Source: Candidatus Poribacteria bacterium (GTDB taxonomy: Bacteria > Poribacteria > WGA-4E > WGA-3G). Taken from it: a stretch of 64,000 nucleotides of DNA. Both the position numbers and the translations under genes were made by a program. Below the pieces are notes generated by a model that was not told the origin of the DNA, made no database searches, and saw only the letters and a list, made by a program, of their open reading frames with translations. The DNA lies in the NCBI GenBank assembly GCA_022826805.1, contig JAJDUH010000073.1:1-64000 (forward strand). Reading direction: 5' to 3'. This document shows, piece by piece, positions 34,265 through 44,600 of the stretch (position 1 is its first letter; each line of letters begins with the position of its first letter).

Positions 34265-37243
34265 TTGGTCAAGAAATATCAGAAAGGGGTTCACACGCTT
34301 GTGTGGCGGAAGATCGGTGATTTTCACATTGCTCAAGAGATTACACAGGACGCATTTCTTACTGCGTATCGAAAACTCAGAACGTTGAAAAACCCTAATC
34401 AGTTCCCGGGATGGCTTTATGTTATCGCATCGAATTTATGTCGCGATTGGCTCCGAAGGAATCGCTTGCCGATGGATTCCTTAGATGCTGACAATACGAG
34501 TGAGGTGGACAAGGTGTCATATTCCAAATACTTATCTGAAAAACAAGAGGCGGATGCCGATGAAGCACGTCGCGAAGTCGTCAAGAAACTCCTCCGAAGG
34601 TTGCCGGAAAGTGAACGAACAGTGATGATGCTGCATTACCTCGGCGAGATGACTATTAAAGCCATCAGCGAGTTTCTCGGCGTATCCCAGAATACCGTCA
34701 AAAGTCGACTCAGCCGCGCTCGCAACCGTTTGCGGAAAGAAGAGGAGATACTTCAAGAAAACCTTGGGAGCTTCCAACTTCCGGATCACCTAACGGAAGA
34801 CATCATGCGCGAGGTTTCGCGTATCACACCTGTTGCGCCGACACCGAGTAAACCGGTGGCGCCCTTGGCACTTTCTGCTGCCTCTGCCGTCTTGATTTTC
34901 CTACTGATGGGTGTCGGTACACAGTACCTCTCCCGTTTTCAGAAAGCCTACAGTTTGGACGCAACCGCAGAACCGACGGTGGAAATTATTGACGCTGTTT
35001 TTGTCTTGGATTCACCGGCTAAGCCGGCGATCCGGAATCAGGCAGGCAGCTCGGTTACACCCGGTAAAAGTCCCGGGGCAGGTCAGAAACCCGATGAATC
35101 TCTTTTTGCCACACTGCCCTTTGATACGACAGAGGTCTCAACGCCAAAACCGCAGTGGACCCAGACCAAAGGACCTGAAGGCGCTGCGATTAACGGTCTC
35201 TTCACAGCATCCAACGGCGATCTTTACGCCAGAACAGACACCGATCTCTATAGATTAACAGACGATAGAAGCATGTGGCAACGTATCAATGCTGATATGT
35301 CCGTTAGCGGATCTTGGCATATAACAGAGCATGATAACCTCCTTTATGTTGTTTCTGATACGGAAGTTCTTACTTCAATAGATAGAGGTGAGACATGGGA
35401 TGTGCTGGCAACACGTCCGGAAGGCGAGTTGGTTGACATTGTAATAATAGATGAGGCCCCTGGGACGCAAGCCAATATTGTAATGTATTTAGGGCTTGCT
35501 GATGGCGTATTCCGATCTGTAGATGCCGGTAAATCGTGGACATCTGTGAACAACGAAAATCTGATAGGTAAGAAGATTCAAGCAATCACCGCTATTGAAA
35601 ATAATCTGTTTGTCGGGACTGATAATGGACTCTATCGCCATAATTCAGAAGGCTGGGAACAAGTACCGGTAGGCGGGGTTTCCAAGAATATCCGAGCATT
35701 GGCGAGTGCTGAGCACCGACTCTATGTTGTCATAGACAGTCGGGTTAAGAATCAGAACACTTTGGGCATCATGTCAATATCGATGCGAATAATAGACGAC
35801 CACTCTCCGCTACTTTATCGCTCAACGGATTTAGGGGATTCGTGGCAAGAATTAGATTTTATGGAAACCGTTACTTCGAACAGTGTGGAACCAGCCACTT
35901 CGGACACTTCGCCGGCAATTAAAGTCACAATTGGTGGTCCATCTAACCCTCCAAAAACGGAAGTAACTTCGTACCTCAAAATGGTAGCCGCCCAAGAAAA
36001 CCTTTGGGTTATAGACATCGCGAATGGTTATTACTCAAATGACTCCGGTGAAACTTGGGTTACTTGGGATTCAGATTCCGCAGATGTAGACGTTGTTTCC
36101 GCACTTGTGTCTTTAGATGCCGGGACACTCTATAAGAGCGGAGCGTCTGGGATTTCTCGTACGACCGATGCAGGCAAAACATGGCATCAATTTAACACCG
36201 GATTAGTAAAAACGACTGTGTTGAACGTAGTTGCCACGCATGAGGGGCTTTACGCGAACACAATACGAGCGCTTGTTACCTCATCCGATGGTGGGGAATC
36301 GTGGGTGCCTGTTGCTGGAACCTCCAAGAACCTCACGAGTTTTGCGAAATTCAACGATGCTATCTACGCCAGAGGTCTCGAAGGAATGTCGCCGCAACTT
36401 TTCCTTCTATCTGCTGAAGACAACGGGGTAATCCGTGTGCCCGAAATGCCGATTTTAACACCGGGAACGGGTGAGGAAATTAAGAACACGCTTTTAGAGG
36501 CAGTTTCAGAGGACGCTAAAGAAGACGCTGAAGAGAACGAGAAGCTAAGCCTCGAAGATTTGGATATAGATGATTACAGCGAAGTCATAGAGGATAGCAT
36601 AACGAAGTTTTTGAGATCCCTCTTCGGGAGTTTCGCCGTCAGCGGTTCTACTTACTATATGGAATGTGAAGGCAAACTCTTCAGATGGAAACTCGGCACG
36701 GCGCAATGGGTTGATACCGGACTCGTAGATGAGGGTCCGTCAATTGATTCTTTTGACAAACTCACTGATTACGCTGCTGTCCACGCCAATCTCGCTGTGT
36801 CAGGGAGAACCGTCTACGTCGGTAAACGGGATGGACACCTCTTCCAATCCTTTGACGAGGGAGACACTTGGAACGATATTACGGGAGAACTTCCGTTTTC
36901 TTTTGCGCATTTCAAGGCGGTAAAATTCGCTGGATCCACTATCTACGTGGCAACCGATAAAGGGGTGGCATATTCAAACGACGGCACCCACTGGTACACT
37001 GCAACCGATCTGGAAGGCACACCCATCGTTATAGAAAGATTTGCGGTGGACGGGACAACGCTGTATGGAACCAGCGAGCGACGGGTGTATCAATTGAATG
37101 AGAATTTTGGAATGTGGCAACAGGTTGCCTCGGAAATTCCAATGTCTATTACCTCTCTTGCTGTTGATGATAATGTGCTTTATGTCGGTACCGATGGCAG
37201 CGGTGTGCTACGTTTTAAACTTAAATTAGACGACGACCGATAA
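34265..37243 (+). CDS. ECF sigma factor fused to a transmembrane helix and an extracytoplasmic Asp-box propeller (copy 1)
   Basis: 992 aa as an open frame from TTG 34265. Homologous codons continue upstream to 34208 (NDAQLIQRILQGDQEAFSPL), while the best start, ATG 34200 after GGAGG, is out of frame by one step, so an apparent frameshift removes about 22 N-terminal residues. Sigma region 2 is residues 1-65 (EITQDAFLTAYRKLRTL, GWLYVIASNLCRDWLRR) and region 4 is 108-160 (ISEFLGVSQNTVKSRLSRAR). One membrane helix (200-219) separates these from a beta-propeller with eight Asp-box motifs of the form SxDxGxTW, for example SVDAGKSW and TTDAGKTW. With the sigma part inside, the propeller must lie outside the cytoplasm. 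No anti-sigma gene adjoins it, so the propeller may be the built-in sensor (inference). Confidence 0.85.
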   Translation: MVKKYQKGVHTLVWRKIGDFHIAQEITQDAFLTAYRKLRTLKNPNQFPGWLYVIASNLCRDWLRRNRLPMDSLDADNTSEVDKVSYSKYLSEKQEADADEARREVVKKLLRRLPESERTVMMLHYLGEMTIKAISEFLGVSQNTVKSRLSRARNRLRKEEEILQENLGSFQLPDHLTEDIMREVSRITPVAPTPSKPVAPLALSAASAVLIFLLMGVGTQYLSRFQKAYSLDATAEPTVEIIDAVFVLDSPAKPAIRNQAGSSVTPGKSPGAGQKPDESLFATLPFDTTEVSTPKPQWTQTKGPEGAAINGLFTASNGDLYARTDTDLYRLTDDRSMWQRINADMSVSGSWHITEHDNLLYVVSDTEVLTSIDRGETWDVLATRPEGELVDIVIIDEAPGTQANIVMYLGLADGVFRSVDAGKSWTSVNNENLIGKKIQAITAIENNLFVGTDNGLYRHNSEGWEQVPVGGVSKNIRALASAEHRLYVVIDSRVKNQNTLGIMSISMRIIDDHSPLLYRSTDLGDSWQELDFMETVTSNSVEPATSDTSPAIKVTIGGPSNPPKTEVTSYLKMVAAQENLWVIDIANGYYSNDSGETWVTWDSDSADVDVVSALVSLDAGTLYKSGASGISRTTDAGKTWHQFNTGLVKTTVLNVVATHEGLYANTIRALVTSSDGGESWVPVAGTSKNLTSFAKFNDAIYARGLEGMSPQLFLLSAEDNGVIRVPEMPILTPGTGEEIKNTLLEAVSEDAKEDAEENEKLSLEDLDIDDYSEVIEDSITKFLRSLFGSFAVSGSTYYMECEGKLFRWKLGTAQWVDTGLVDEGPSIDSFDKLTDYAAVHANLAVSGRTVYVGKRDGHLFQSFDEGDTWNDITGELPFSFAHFKAVKFAGSTIYVATDKGVAYSNDGTHWYTATDLEGTPIVIERFAVDGTTLYGTSERRVYQLNENFGMWQQVASEIPMSITSLAVDDNVLYVGTDGSGVLRFKLKLDDDR

Positions 37244-37272
37244 CCAAAAAAATAAAAAAGGAGATCTTAAAA

Positions 37273-38529
37273 ATGTTAAAAACGATTGAACGATCCACAC
37301 CCTTTATGAAATTCGTATTGCTGTTAGCGGCTTTATCCGTAGTAGGTTTCCAACCGCCGCTCCACGCAGGTACACATCAGTTCCTTTTTGATGAGGATGC
37401 GATTAAAGACCCGGGCAGTTTGATCGTAAAACTTCAAGACCCACGTGCACCGGTATCCCAATTTATTGCATCCCAATTGCCCGAAGACATGCAGTGGGTG
37501 TTAATCGGATACAATGGCGCAAGCAAACCAACATCTCAGCAGCAGAAGGTGCTACTGTCAGACCTAAATCAACTGCTTCAAATGGGTTCTCTCTACGATA
37601 CGCAACGGTTCGCTGATATTGAACTCAGTGAACAGACGCGGGCACTCATCGCCGAAAATCCACAAAGTGGGGAAGCGTTGATTCGCCTAAACCGTTCCCT
37701 CTTAGCAGATGTCTATCCTTATGAATTAGCGGCACTTTCGGAAGCGCAAACCACTAAGGATTTTAAAGGTATTGAGACGTGCAGAGAAAATTTAAGACAG
37801 ATAAAAATAGCGCTGGACAACTATCGGGCTTCCAATGCAGATACATATCCGCAGTGGCTTTCCGAGCTTTCACCACAATACATAGATAAGAAAATGCTTC
37901 TCTGCCCTGCAGATGCGACAGCAGGCGTACCTGGCGTTCTCACCGAAGGCGCGTCGGACCCAACGCTGCCGTGCAGTTATCTCTACGAGATTCGGCCCTC
38001 TGAGAAAGGCGGCCAACAAATGCTATGGACACACGAAGGTGGAATGATACCGATTGTTCGGTGTGAACACCACCGTCTCAACCTAAGTCTCAGCGGGAAA
38101 CTTTATCGTAACGGTCCGCAAAGAGCTATCTATAATAGCAATAAGATGGGGTTTTCCGCGCTTGGTGACGTTGTACGTGACTTACGTAAACAGCACGGTG
38201 AGGCGTTTCTCAAGACCCAAGAAAGTAGAGAACGCCTCAAACAAGCAACTGAAGCATTAGTCTTCAAACAATTTGTGCCCAAACTGCTGAATGCTTTGGA
38301 GGATGAGATTTACACCCAACTTGAAGCACAACTCGGAAAAGATATGCTCAAGACCCCAATGGGGATGGATTTTCTCAAACAAATCATCCCACAGGTGGAG
38401 AATCAAATTAGGGAACAACTACAGGCACAACTTGAAGCACAACTCGGATCCGAATTTTTTAAGACGGAAGAAGGGAAAGACATACTTCGGCAGCTATCGG
38501 AGTTGACGTTGCCTGATGGTACAAACTAA
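37273..38529 (+). CDS. Exported protein with pseudopilin-like central segment
   Basis: 418 aa, 29 bases after sigma-propeller 1 and probably in its operon; AGGAG precedes ATG. The N-terminal hydrophobic stretch (FMKFVLLLAALSVVGF) is a signal peptide or anchor. Residues about 173-215 (CRENLRQIKIALDNYRASNADTYPQWL, then LLCPADA) match the C-terminal pattern of type II secretion pseudopilins and DUF1559-type proteins. The C-terminus holds a duplicated helical unit (QLEAQLGKDMLKTPMGMDFL and QLEAQLGSEFFKTEEGKDIL). Function is unknown; the position suggests an envelope role under the neighbouring sigma factor. Confidence 0.65.
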   Translation: MLKTIERSTPFMKFVLLLAALSVVGFQPPLHAGTHQFLFDEDAIKDPGSLIVKLQDPRAPVSQFIASQLPEDMQWVLIGYNGASKPTSQQQKVLLSDLNQLLQMGSLYDTQRFADIELSEQTRALIAENPQSGEALIRLNRSLLADVYPYELAALSEAQTTKDFKGIETCRENLRQIKIALDNYRASNADTYPQWLSELSPQYIDKKMLLCPADATAGVPGVLTEGASDPTLPCSYLYEIRPSEKGGQQMLWTHEGGMIPIVRCEHHRLNLSLSGKLYRNGPQRAIYNSNKMGFSALGDVVRDLRKQHGEAFLKTQESRERLKQATEALVFKQFVPKLLNALEDEIYTQLEAQLGKDMLKTPMGMDFLKQIIPQVENQIREQLQAQLEAQLGSEFFKTEEGKDILRQLSELTLPDGTN

Positions 38530-38616
38530 ATGAAGTCTAAAAAATACCGATTTAAACTCCATACAGTTTGTGCTACAAACACCGAAGCAAAATAAAAAAA
38601 CAGAGGAGAAATTACC

Positions 38617-40062
38617 ATGCTAACGACATTGATTCAAAAAGAGATGATGCATCATATTCTCAGCGTCCGATTCGTCGCGCTCCTGCTGATGTGTGTTTTG
38701 CTTATCCCATTGACCCTTTCTATCAATTACCGTAGGTATAACCAGAATTTCGTTGACTATCAGGAAGCCGTGAAGCGGACACAGACAGAAGCGAAAGAGA
38801 ATCCACCGAGTGCACCGGATCCAAACACGGAAGTTTCCAAGCTTTTCCTCAAACCCACGCCGCTGAGTGTCTTCGCAAACGGTTTAGAAGACGCACTGCC
38901 GACCTATCTTGGGATGACCCGTAATGGTGTGCGGCAAGGTTCAGCAGGCGTTTCTCAGGCATCCGTGGCGTATGCACTCGGGAACCTCGATTTCCTGTTT
39001 ATTGTCGGGACTGTTTTTAGTCTGCTCGCGCTTCTGTTTACGTGTGATGCGGTTGCAGGAGAGAGAGAGGCAGGAACACTTCGGATAAACCTGTCAAATC
39101 CGCTTCCGCGAGATGTGTTTTTATGGAGCAAGCTGATCGGTGGATACATTGTGTTTGTTGTTCCATTTTTGGTATCTTTCCTTCTCGGGTTACTTCTAAT
39201 CGTCGGACAAGGGTTTCCGCTGGGTGAGCCCAAAGTTGCACTGTCAGTGTTGGGGCTCACGTTTATTTCGTTACTCTATATTGCTGTATTTTTTGCGATA
39301 GGCGTGGTCATTTCGACCTATCTTGACAACGCCAAGACAGCACTGATTATCGCTTTTACGTTTTGGGTATTCGCAGTCCTGATTGCGCCACGCGGGGCGT
39401 TTGTCGTCGCGAAACTCGTCGCACCCACTCGGACACAGCAGGCTGTTTATATGGAAAAAACCGCACTTCGCAACAATCTGAATAAAGATAAGGAAGAGAA
39501 GCTCAGTGAAAAAATGGCGCTGGCTTTCAGTACCGGCGGGGATTCCATCGGTCTTAACCTAAGTGACCCAGAGACGCAAAAAAAATTGGATAAACTCAGA
39601 GGACCGATTGATGAACAGTTTCGACTGGAGTTCCAGAATCGATCAGGCAAGATTGATAGAGACTATCAACGCGAGAAAGAGCGGCAAGAGCAGGTGGGTG
39701 AGATGCTTTCTCGGATCACGCCGACCGCCTCGCTCACTTATTTTGCAATGAACCTTACACAAACAGGCAAGTTAAAAAGAGACACCTACTTTCAAACGGG
39801 TGAGCGGTACTACGACCAACTTGAAGATTCGTATTTCAGTGAAATTTCAGATGACATGCTTGCGCAATTTATGCAAATTGCGAATCAGGCGAATGCTGCT
39901 TCTGAATCCGAAACAGATAAAATCCTGCCGCCACCAATGTTGACAGAATCTTCTTTATCGGACACATTGCGTCGGTCTGCGATAGATGTGTTTTTGCTCG
40001 GTTTTTTCGCGCTGGCGTTCACGGTGGTGGCGTTTCTAAAATTCTTCCGCTCTGATATTTAA
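38617..40062 (+). CDS. ABC-2 type permease
   Basis: 481 aa with six membrane helices: one at 20-38, four at about 128-265, and the last at 455-475. A large soluble loop lies between helices 1 and 2 and another (about 270-450) precedes the last helix. The motif DAVAGEREAGTLRINLSNPLPRDVFLWSKLIGG is typical of ABC-2 export permeases of the NosY/GldF/DUF3526 kind. GAGGAG precedes ATG 38617. No partner ATPase is adjacent. It follows the pseudopilin-like gene by about 90 bases, which include part of the ACCGATTTAAACT repeat. Confidence 0.85.
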   Translation: MLTTLIQKEMMHHILSVRFVALLLMCVLLIPLTLSINYRRYNQNFVDYQEAVKRTQTEAKENPPSAPDPNTEVSKLFLKPTPLSVFANGLEDALPTYLGMTRNGVRQGSAGVSQASVAYALGNLDFLFIVGTVFSLLALLFTCDAVAGEREAGTLRINLSNPLPRDVFLWSKLIGGYIVFVVPFLVSFLLGLLLIVGQGFPLGEPKVALSVLGLTFISLLYIAVFFAIGVVISTYLDNAKTALIIAFTFWVFAVLIAPRGAFVVAKLVAPTRTQQAVYMEKTALRNNLNKDKEEKLSEKMALAFSTGGDSIGLNLSDPETQKKLDKLRGPIDEQFRLEFQNRSGKIDRDYQREKERQEQVGEMLSRITPTASLTYFAMNLTQTGKLKRDTYFQTGERYYDQLEDSYFSEISDDMLAQFMQIANQANAASESETDKILPPPMLTESSLSDTLRRSAIDVFLLGFFALAFTVVAFLKFFRSDI

Positions 40063-40324
40063 AGCACTCTATTGTCACGGATGGATGGAACATGAAGGAA
40101 AACTTTAGGTGCCACGCTCTTTGCAACTTTTTTCAGCGGCGTGTGTGACCACATATAATGAATCCCAAAAAATATATATGTTCGTAGCATAAACTGTTAG
40201 TTTGTGCCGGTCTGAATGCCCGTTAGCGGCATTCGGACTGTTTAAGAGTGTTCAATTACATAATACTAGATGTTTGCGAATTGGCCGTCTTGTCAATAAC
40301 AAAAATCCTATGGAGGAATTCACC

Positions 40325-41320
40325 ATGAAATTGATTGTTTCCGCGCTCAGTGCGCTATTCGTTCTCGGTATCTTGTCCGCGGCTCTCGCAAAAGCACCAG
40401 CGACCGCTAAAATCGTATTTACATCAACCCGTACGGGCAATTCCGAAATTTATGTCATGAATCCAGATGGGTCTGAACAGGTAAATTTAACCCAACACCG
40501 CGCTGCTGATCGCGAACCCATCTGGTCCCCAACAGGTGAGCAGATCCTTTTCGTTTCTGATCGATCTGGAACAGGGGATCTCTATCTGATGAATGCAGAT
40601 GGAGCAAATGTGCGTAAAGTATTCCGAAAAGTAGTAGGTAGAGAGTCCCCAACTTGGTCGCCTGATGGAAAACAGTTGGCTTATCATCGATTTAACAAAC
40701 TGGCTATCTACGTCGCCTCAAAGGACGGAAGAAACGAAGAAAAACTGGCGGATGGCTTGTGGCCCACATGGTCACCCGATGGTGCTGAGATAGCCTTTGT
40801 GGGAGATGAAGCGTTTGCTTTTGGTGCTGGTGGCGTACTCAATGCCGCGAATCCGAGGATTCAGTTTATCAATCTACAGACCCATGTGGAAGATGATCCT
40901 TTTATACGGAAGAACTTGATGTTTGCTCCTGCTTGGTCACCTAATAGTACCAAGATAGCCTTTTCTTGGATAGATCTGGATGCTATTCCCGTGGAAGATC
41001 TCATAGCAGGTGTAGATGCTGCGAAAACCGAAACTATCTACCTTGCGAATCGGGATGGCAGCGAACTTGATAAGATTGTTGAGGCACATACGCACAGCCC
41101 TGTCTGGGCACCGCGAGGAGATGCAATCATTTACACAAAGTGGGCCCGTGGTACCCAGCAACTCTTCAAAATCGACTTAGACGGAGGTATTCCGAAACAA
41201 CTCACACGCCGGGGTAATAACTACGACGCGGATTGGTTTGATCCAGCGTATGCCTTACCGGTTTCACCCCAACCACATCTCTTGACAACGGCGTGGGGGG
41301 AAATCAAAATACGGGACTAA
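40325..41320 (+). CDS. Secreted TolB-like propeller with C-terminal W-G-x-I-K tail
   Basis: 331 aa from ATG 40325, set by GGAGG six to eight bases upstream and by the signal peptide MKLIVSALSALFVLGILSAALA. TolB/PD40 repeats follow: IVFTSTRTGNSEIYVMNPDG, PIWSPTGEQILFVSDRSG, PTWSPDGKQLAYHR, PTWSPDGAEIAFVG, PAWSPNSTKIAFSW and PVWAPRGDAIIYTK, about six blades. Such propellers bind proteins or glycans in the periplasm or on the surface. Although TolB normally works with Tol-Pal, no Tol gene is here. The end, PQPHLLTTAWGEIKIRD, is the shared tail with a variant left half. Confidence 0.88.
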   Translation: MKLIVSALSALFVLGILSAALAKAPATAKIVFTSTRTGNSEIYVMNPDGSEQVNLTQHRAADREPIWSPTGEQILFVSDRSGTGDLYLMNADGANVRKVFRKVVGRESPTWSPDGKQLAYHRFNKLAIYVASKDGRNEEKLADGLWPTWSPDGAEIAFVGDEAFAFGAGGVLNAANPRIQFINLQTHVEDDPFIRKNLMFAPAWSPNSTKIAFSWIDLDAIPVEDLIAGVDAAKTETIYLANRDGSELDKIVEAHTHSPVWAPRGDAIIYTKWARGTQQLFKIDLDGGIPKQLTRRGNNYDADWFDPAYALPVSPQPHLLTTAWGEIKIRD

Positions 41321-41418
41321 CGTTTAAAAGAAAATTTCATCGTAGGGAATCAACGGCTTCATACCGTTGATTCCCTACAATAATCTGTCTTTTTATCAAA
41401 CCCGCGTTTTTAAAATTA

Positions 41419-41446
41419 TGCACCCTTTCCGCATCAAAATTGTATC
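41419..41446 (+). promoter_or_regulatory. ECF-type promoter element, copy 3 (upstream of small lipoprotein)
   Basis: TGCACCCTTTCC... with TATC at the position of CGTC, in register with the other copies and very like copy 1 (both read AAAATTG just before the -10). It ends ten bases before ATG 41457. Confidence 0.45.
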
Positions 41447-41456
41447 TTTAAGTAAA

Positions 41457-41588
41457 ATGAAACAATCCCTTCGAGTTTTTATTCTCAAACTCACGTTTCC
41501 TCTTTTTTTCCTTCCATTGCTTCTAACGACATCAATTTCCTGTTCTGATGTCAACTCCCGAAAAATAATGCAACTTTCCGACATCTAA
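41457..41588 (+). CDS. Possible 43-aa lipoprotein-like peptide
   Basis: A small frame starting MKQSLRVFILKLTFPLFFLP with a lipobox-like LLTTSISC near residue 29 and only 14 residues beyond the cysteine. It starts ten bases after one ECF-type element, and its 3' end contains the next one. No ribosome site is evident, so a leaderless start is required. It could be a real mini-lipoprotein, a decayed lipoprotein gene or chance. Confidence 0.35.
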   Translation: MKQSLRVFILKLTFPLFFLPLLLTTSISCSDVNSRKIMQLSDI

Positions 41589-41596
41589 AATCCGTC
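41569..41596 (+). promoter_or_regulatory. ECF-type promoter element, copy 4 (sigma-propeller 2)
   Basis: TGCAACTTTCCGACATCTAA... with CGTC at bases 25-28, 18 bases after the AAC as in the copies at 34104 and 45797. It is about 40 bases before ATG 41638. Confidence 0.7.
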
Positions 41597-41637
41597 ACTT
41601 AAATTAAAAGATGATACGATTTCGGGAGATGATTGTG

Positions 41638-44600
41638 ATGAAACAAAGCGATGCTGAACTCATTCAATGCGTATTAGAAGGCAATCAAGACGCTTTCACG
41701 CCTTTAGTTAATAAGTACCAGAAAGGGGTTCACGCACTTGTATGGCGAAAAATTGGTGATTTTCACATTGCTCAGGAAATTACACAAGACGCATTTCTCA
41801 AGGCCTACCAGAATCTCAGAACATTGAAAAACCATAACCGGTTTTTAGGATGGCTGTATGTCATCGCTGCAAACCTGTGTTCTGACTGGTTCCGAAAGAA
41901 TCCTCCACCGGAACAATCCTTGGAGATTACAGACGCGAATGAGGTGGTTCAGGTGTCATATTCTCGATATGTAGCAGAGAAACAGAAGACCGATGCGGAT
42001 GAAACACGTCGCGAGGTTGTTAAGAAGTTGCTCCAAAAACTACCGGAAAGTGAACGCACTGTGATGACGCTCTATTATCTCGGGGAGATGACGATCAAAG
42101 CTATCAGTGAGTTTCTTGGTGTGTCCCAGAATACCGTTAAAAGCCGGCTCAGCCGCGCTCGTAACCGATTAAAGAAAGAGGAAAACATGCTTCGACAGAA
42201 TCTCGGCAGCTTCCAGCTGCCTGCTCAGCTAACAGAAAATATTATGCGGGAAGTCTCGCGTATCAGTCCTACTGCATCCACTGGAAATAAACCGATGATA
42301 CCTTGGATGGTTTCTGCTGCCTCTACCGTCTTAATTCTTCTGCTGATGGGTGTAGGCACACAATACCTTTCACGTTTTCAGAAACCCTATAATTTAAATG
42401 CAACATCCGAAAGAACTGTTGATATTATTGAGGCACTCTTTGTCTTAGACACTCCGGCGAAACCTGATGTGCGAAATCAGCCTGGAAGTTCGGCTGTCCC
42501 GGGTAAAAGTGCTGGGACAGGTCAAAAACCCGATGCTCTGCTTTTCGCCGCGCTGCCGGTAGATGAAGCGGAAGTCTCAACACCCAAACCGGAGTGGACA
42601 CAAACAAAGGGACCTGAAGGTGGACATGTCAACACGCTTAATGTAGCATCCAATGGAGATCTTTACGCTGGAGCAGGCACAGATCTCTATAGGATATCAG
42701 AAGATGGAGGTGTATGGAACCGAATCGCTTCCACTATATCCTTTAAGGGTTCGTGGCAACTGACAGAAGAAGGAGATACCCTCTATGTCGTCTCCGATAC
42801 AGAAATGCTCGCTTCCACAGATAGGGGTGAGACTTGGAATTCACTCGGCGCGCGTCCAGAAGGACAGTTGATTGGCATTGTAATAACAGATGACACCTTT
42901 TACTTGGGGCTTGTTGATGGTGTATTTCGATCTGTAGATGCCGGTAAATCTTGGACATCTCTGAACGATGGAGACCTGAAGGATAGAAAAATTCGCACAC
43001 TCACTGCTATTGAAAATACCCTGTTTGTCGGCACTGATTCTGGGCTCTATCGCAGCAGTTCGGAAGGATGGGACCTATTACGGGTAAGCGGTGAAGTTGA
43101 GAATATTCGAGCGTTGACAAATAGTGGGCATCGTCTCTATGTTATCGTGGGAGAAGAAACTAAAAATGACTTAACTTCGCAGTTCATGTCAGTAATGACA
43201 AAGCGTAAGGCATCGTTATCACTTTATCGCTCGGAAGATTTGGGTGCTTCGTGGCAAGCGATAGATCCTGGGAAGGACCTTCCAGTACAAACAAGTGGAT
43301 TTACCTTTAGTACACCTGTCGGTTCTAAAACTGGGGCAGCTTCCAGCATCAAATTGGTAGCACTCAAAGAAAGTCTTTTGGTTCTGGACAGTGGGCGCAG
43401 TTACTACTCAAGTGATGCAGGCAAAACTTGGGTTGTCTTGCATTCAAGTTTTTCTGACATGGACAAGCCGCCGGTTGTCGTGATGGTTGACGAAAACACC
43501 TTCTACAGAAGTGGGCGAGATGGCGTCCATCGCTCAACCGATGCAGGTAAAACATGGCAGCAATTTAACACCGGATTGGTAAATACTTCTATTATGAATT
43601 TGGTTACTGTCCGTGATATCCTCTACGCGAATATAGAAAACAACCTTTTTTCTTCATCTAACGGCGGCGAATCATGGTTGCCTGTTCCAGGGGCTCGGGG
43701 AAATATATGGAATTTACACGAAAATGGCGGTGTTCTCTATGCCAGGGGTGCTGAAGGAATGAGCCTTCGCCTTTTTCGTTTGTCTGTTGAGGATAACAGG
43801 TTAACTCCTGTCCCCGGAATGCCCAGTTTAGCAGGCAATGGATTCAATGAGAGATTGAGTGAAGAAATCAGTTTAGCACTTATTGATACACTTCAAGAGG
43901 AGGGAAGGAACAGCATTGAAGGAGGTGAGAAACTAAATCCTGACCATTTCGATGCGGACAAATTCAATGAAGCGTACAGTAAGATTATGGAAAAGACTAT
44001 GGCTGATTCTCTTCAAATGCTTTTCGGAAGTTTCGCCATCAGCGATGAAACCTACTATATCGAATCCAGGCAGAGACTCTTAAGATGGAAACCTGGAACC
44101 ACTGAATGGTATGACACAGGATTGGTCGATGAAAGCGCACCTTATACCCTGAGCGGACTTAACAACCGTAGCCATATAGCCTCCCTTGGTTTTAAAGTGG
44201 CTGCATCAGGAGATACCGTTTATGTCGGTAAGCGGAATGGACACCTCTTTCAGTCTTATGATGCAGGCAACACTTGGAGCGATGTTACCGCGGATCTTCC
44301 ATTTGCTATTTCTGATTTCAATGTAATCGCTTTCGCGGGGTCAACCGTTTATATAGCAACCGACCAAGGGGTTGCGTATTCAAGCGATGGGAAACAGTGG
44401 CACACCGCAACCGATGTTGAAGGGACACCGGTCGTTGTGGAGCGGCTCGCTGCAGACGGTACAACGGTATATGGCGCAACTGAACAACGCGTGTATCAAT
44501 TGAGAGAGAATTCTAACACGTGGAAACAGATTACGCCGGACGTTTCGGGTTCTGTTACGTCTCTTGCTATTGATGGTGACATACTTTATGTTGGAACTCT

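Noticed and set aside
40118..40145. Further ECF-type element (TGCAACTTTTTTCAGC) before the TolB-like gene
   Set aside because: The left box fits but no CGTC lies at the right distance (TGAC is there).
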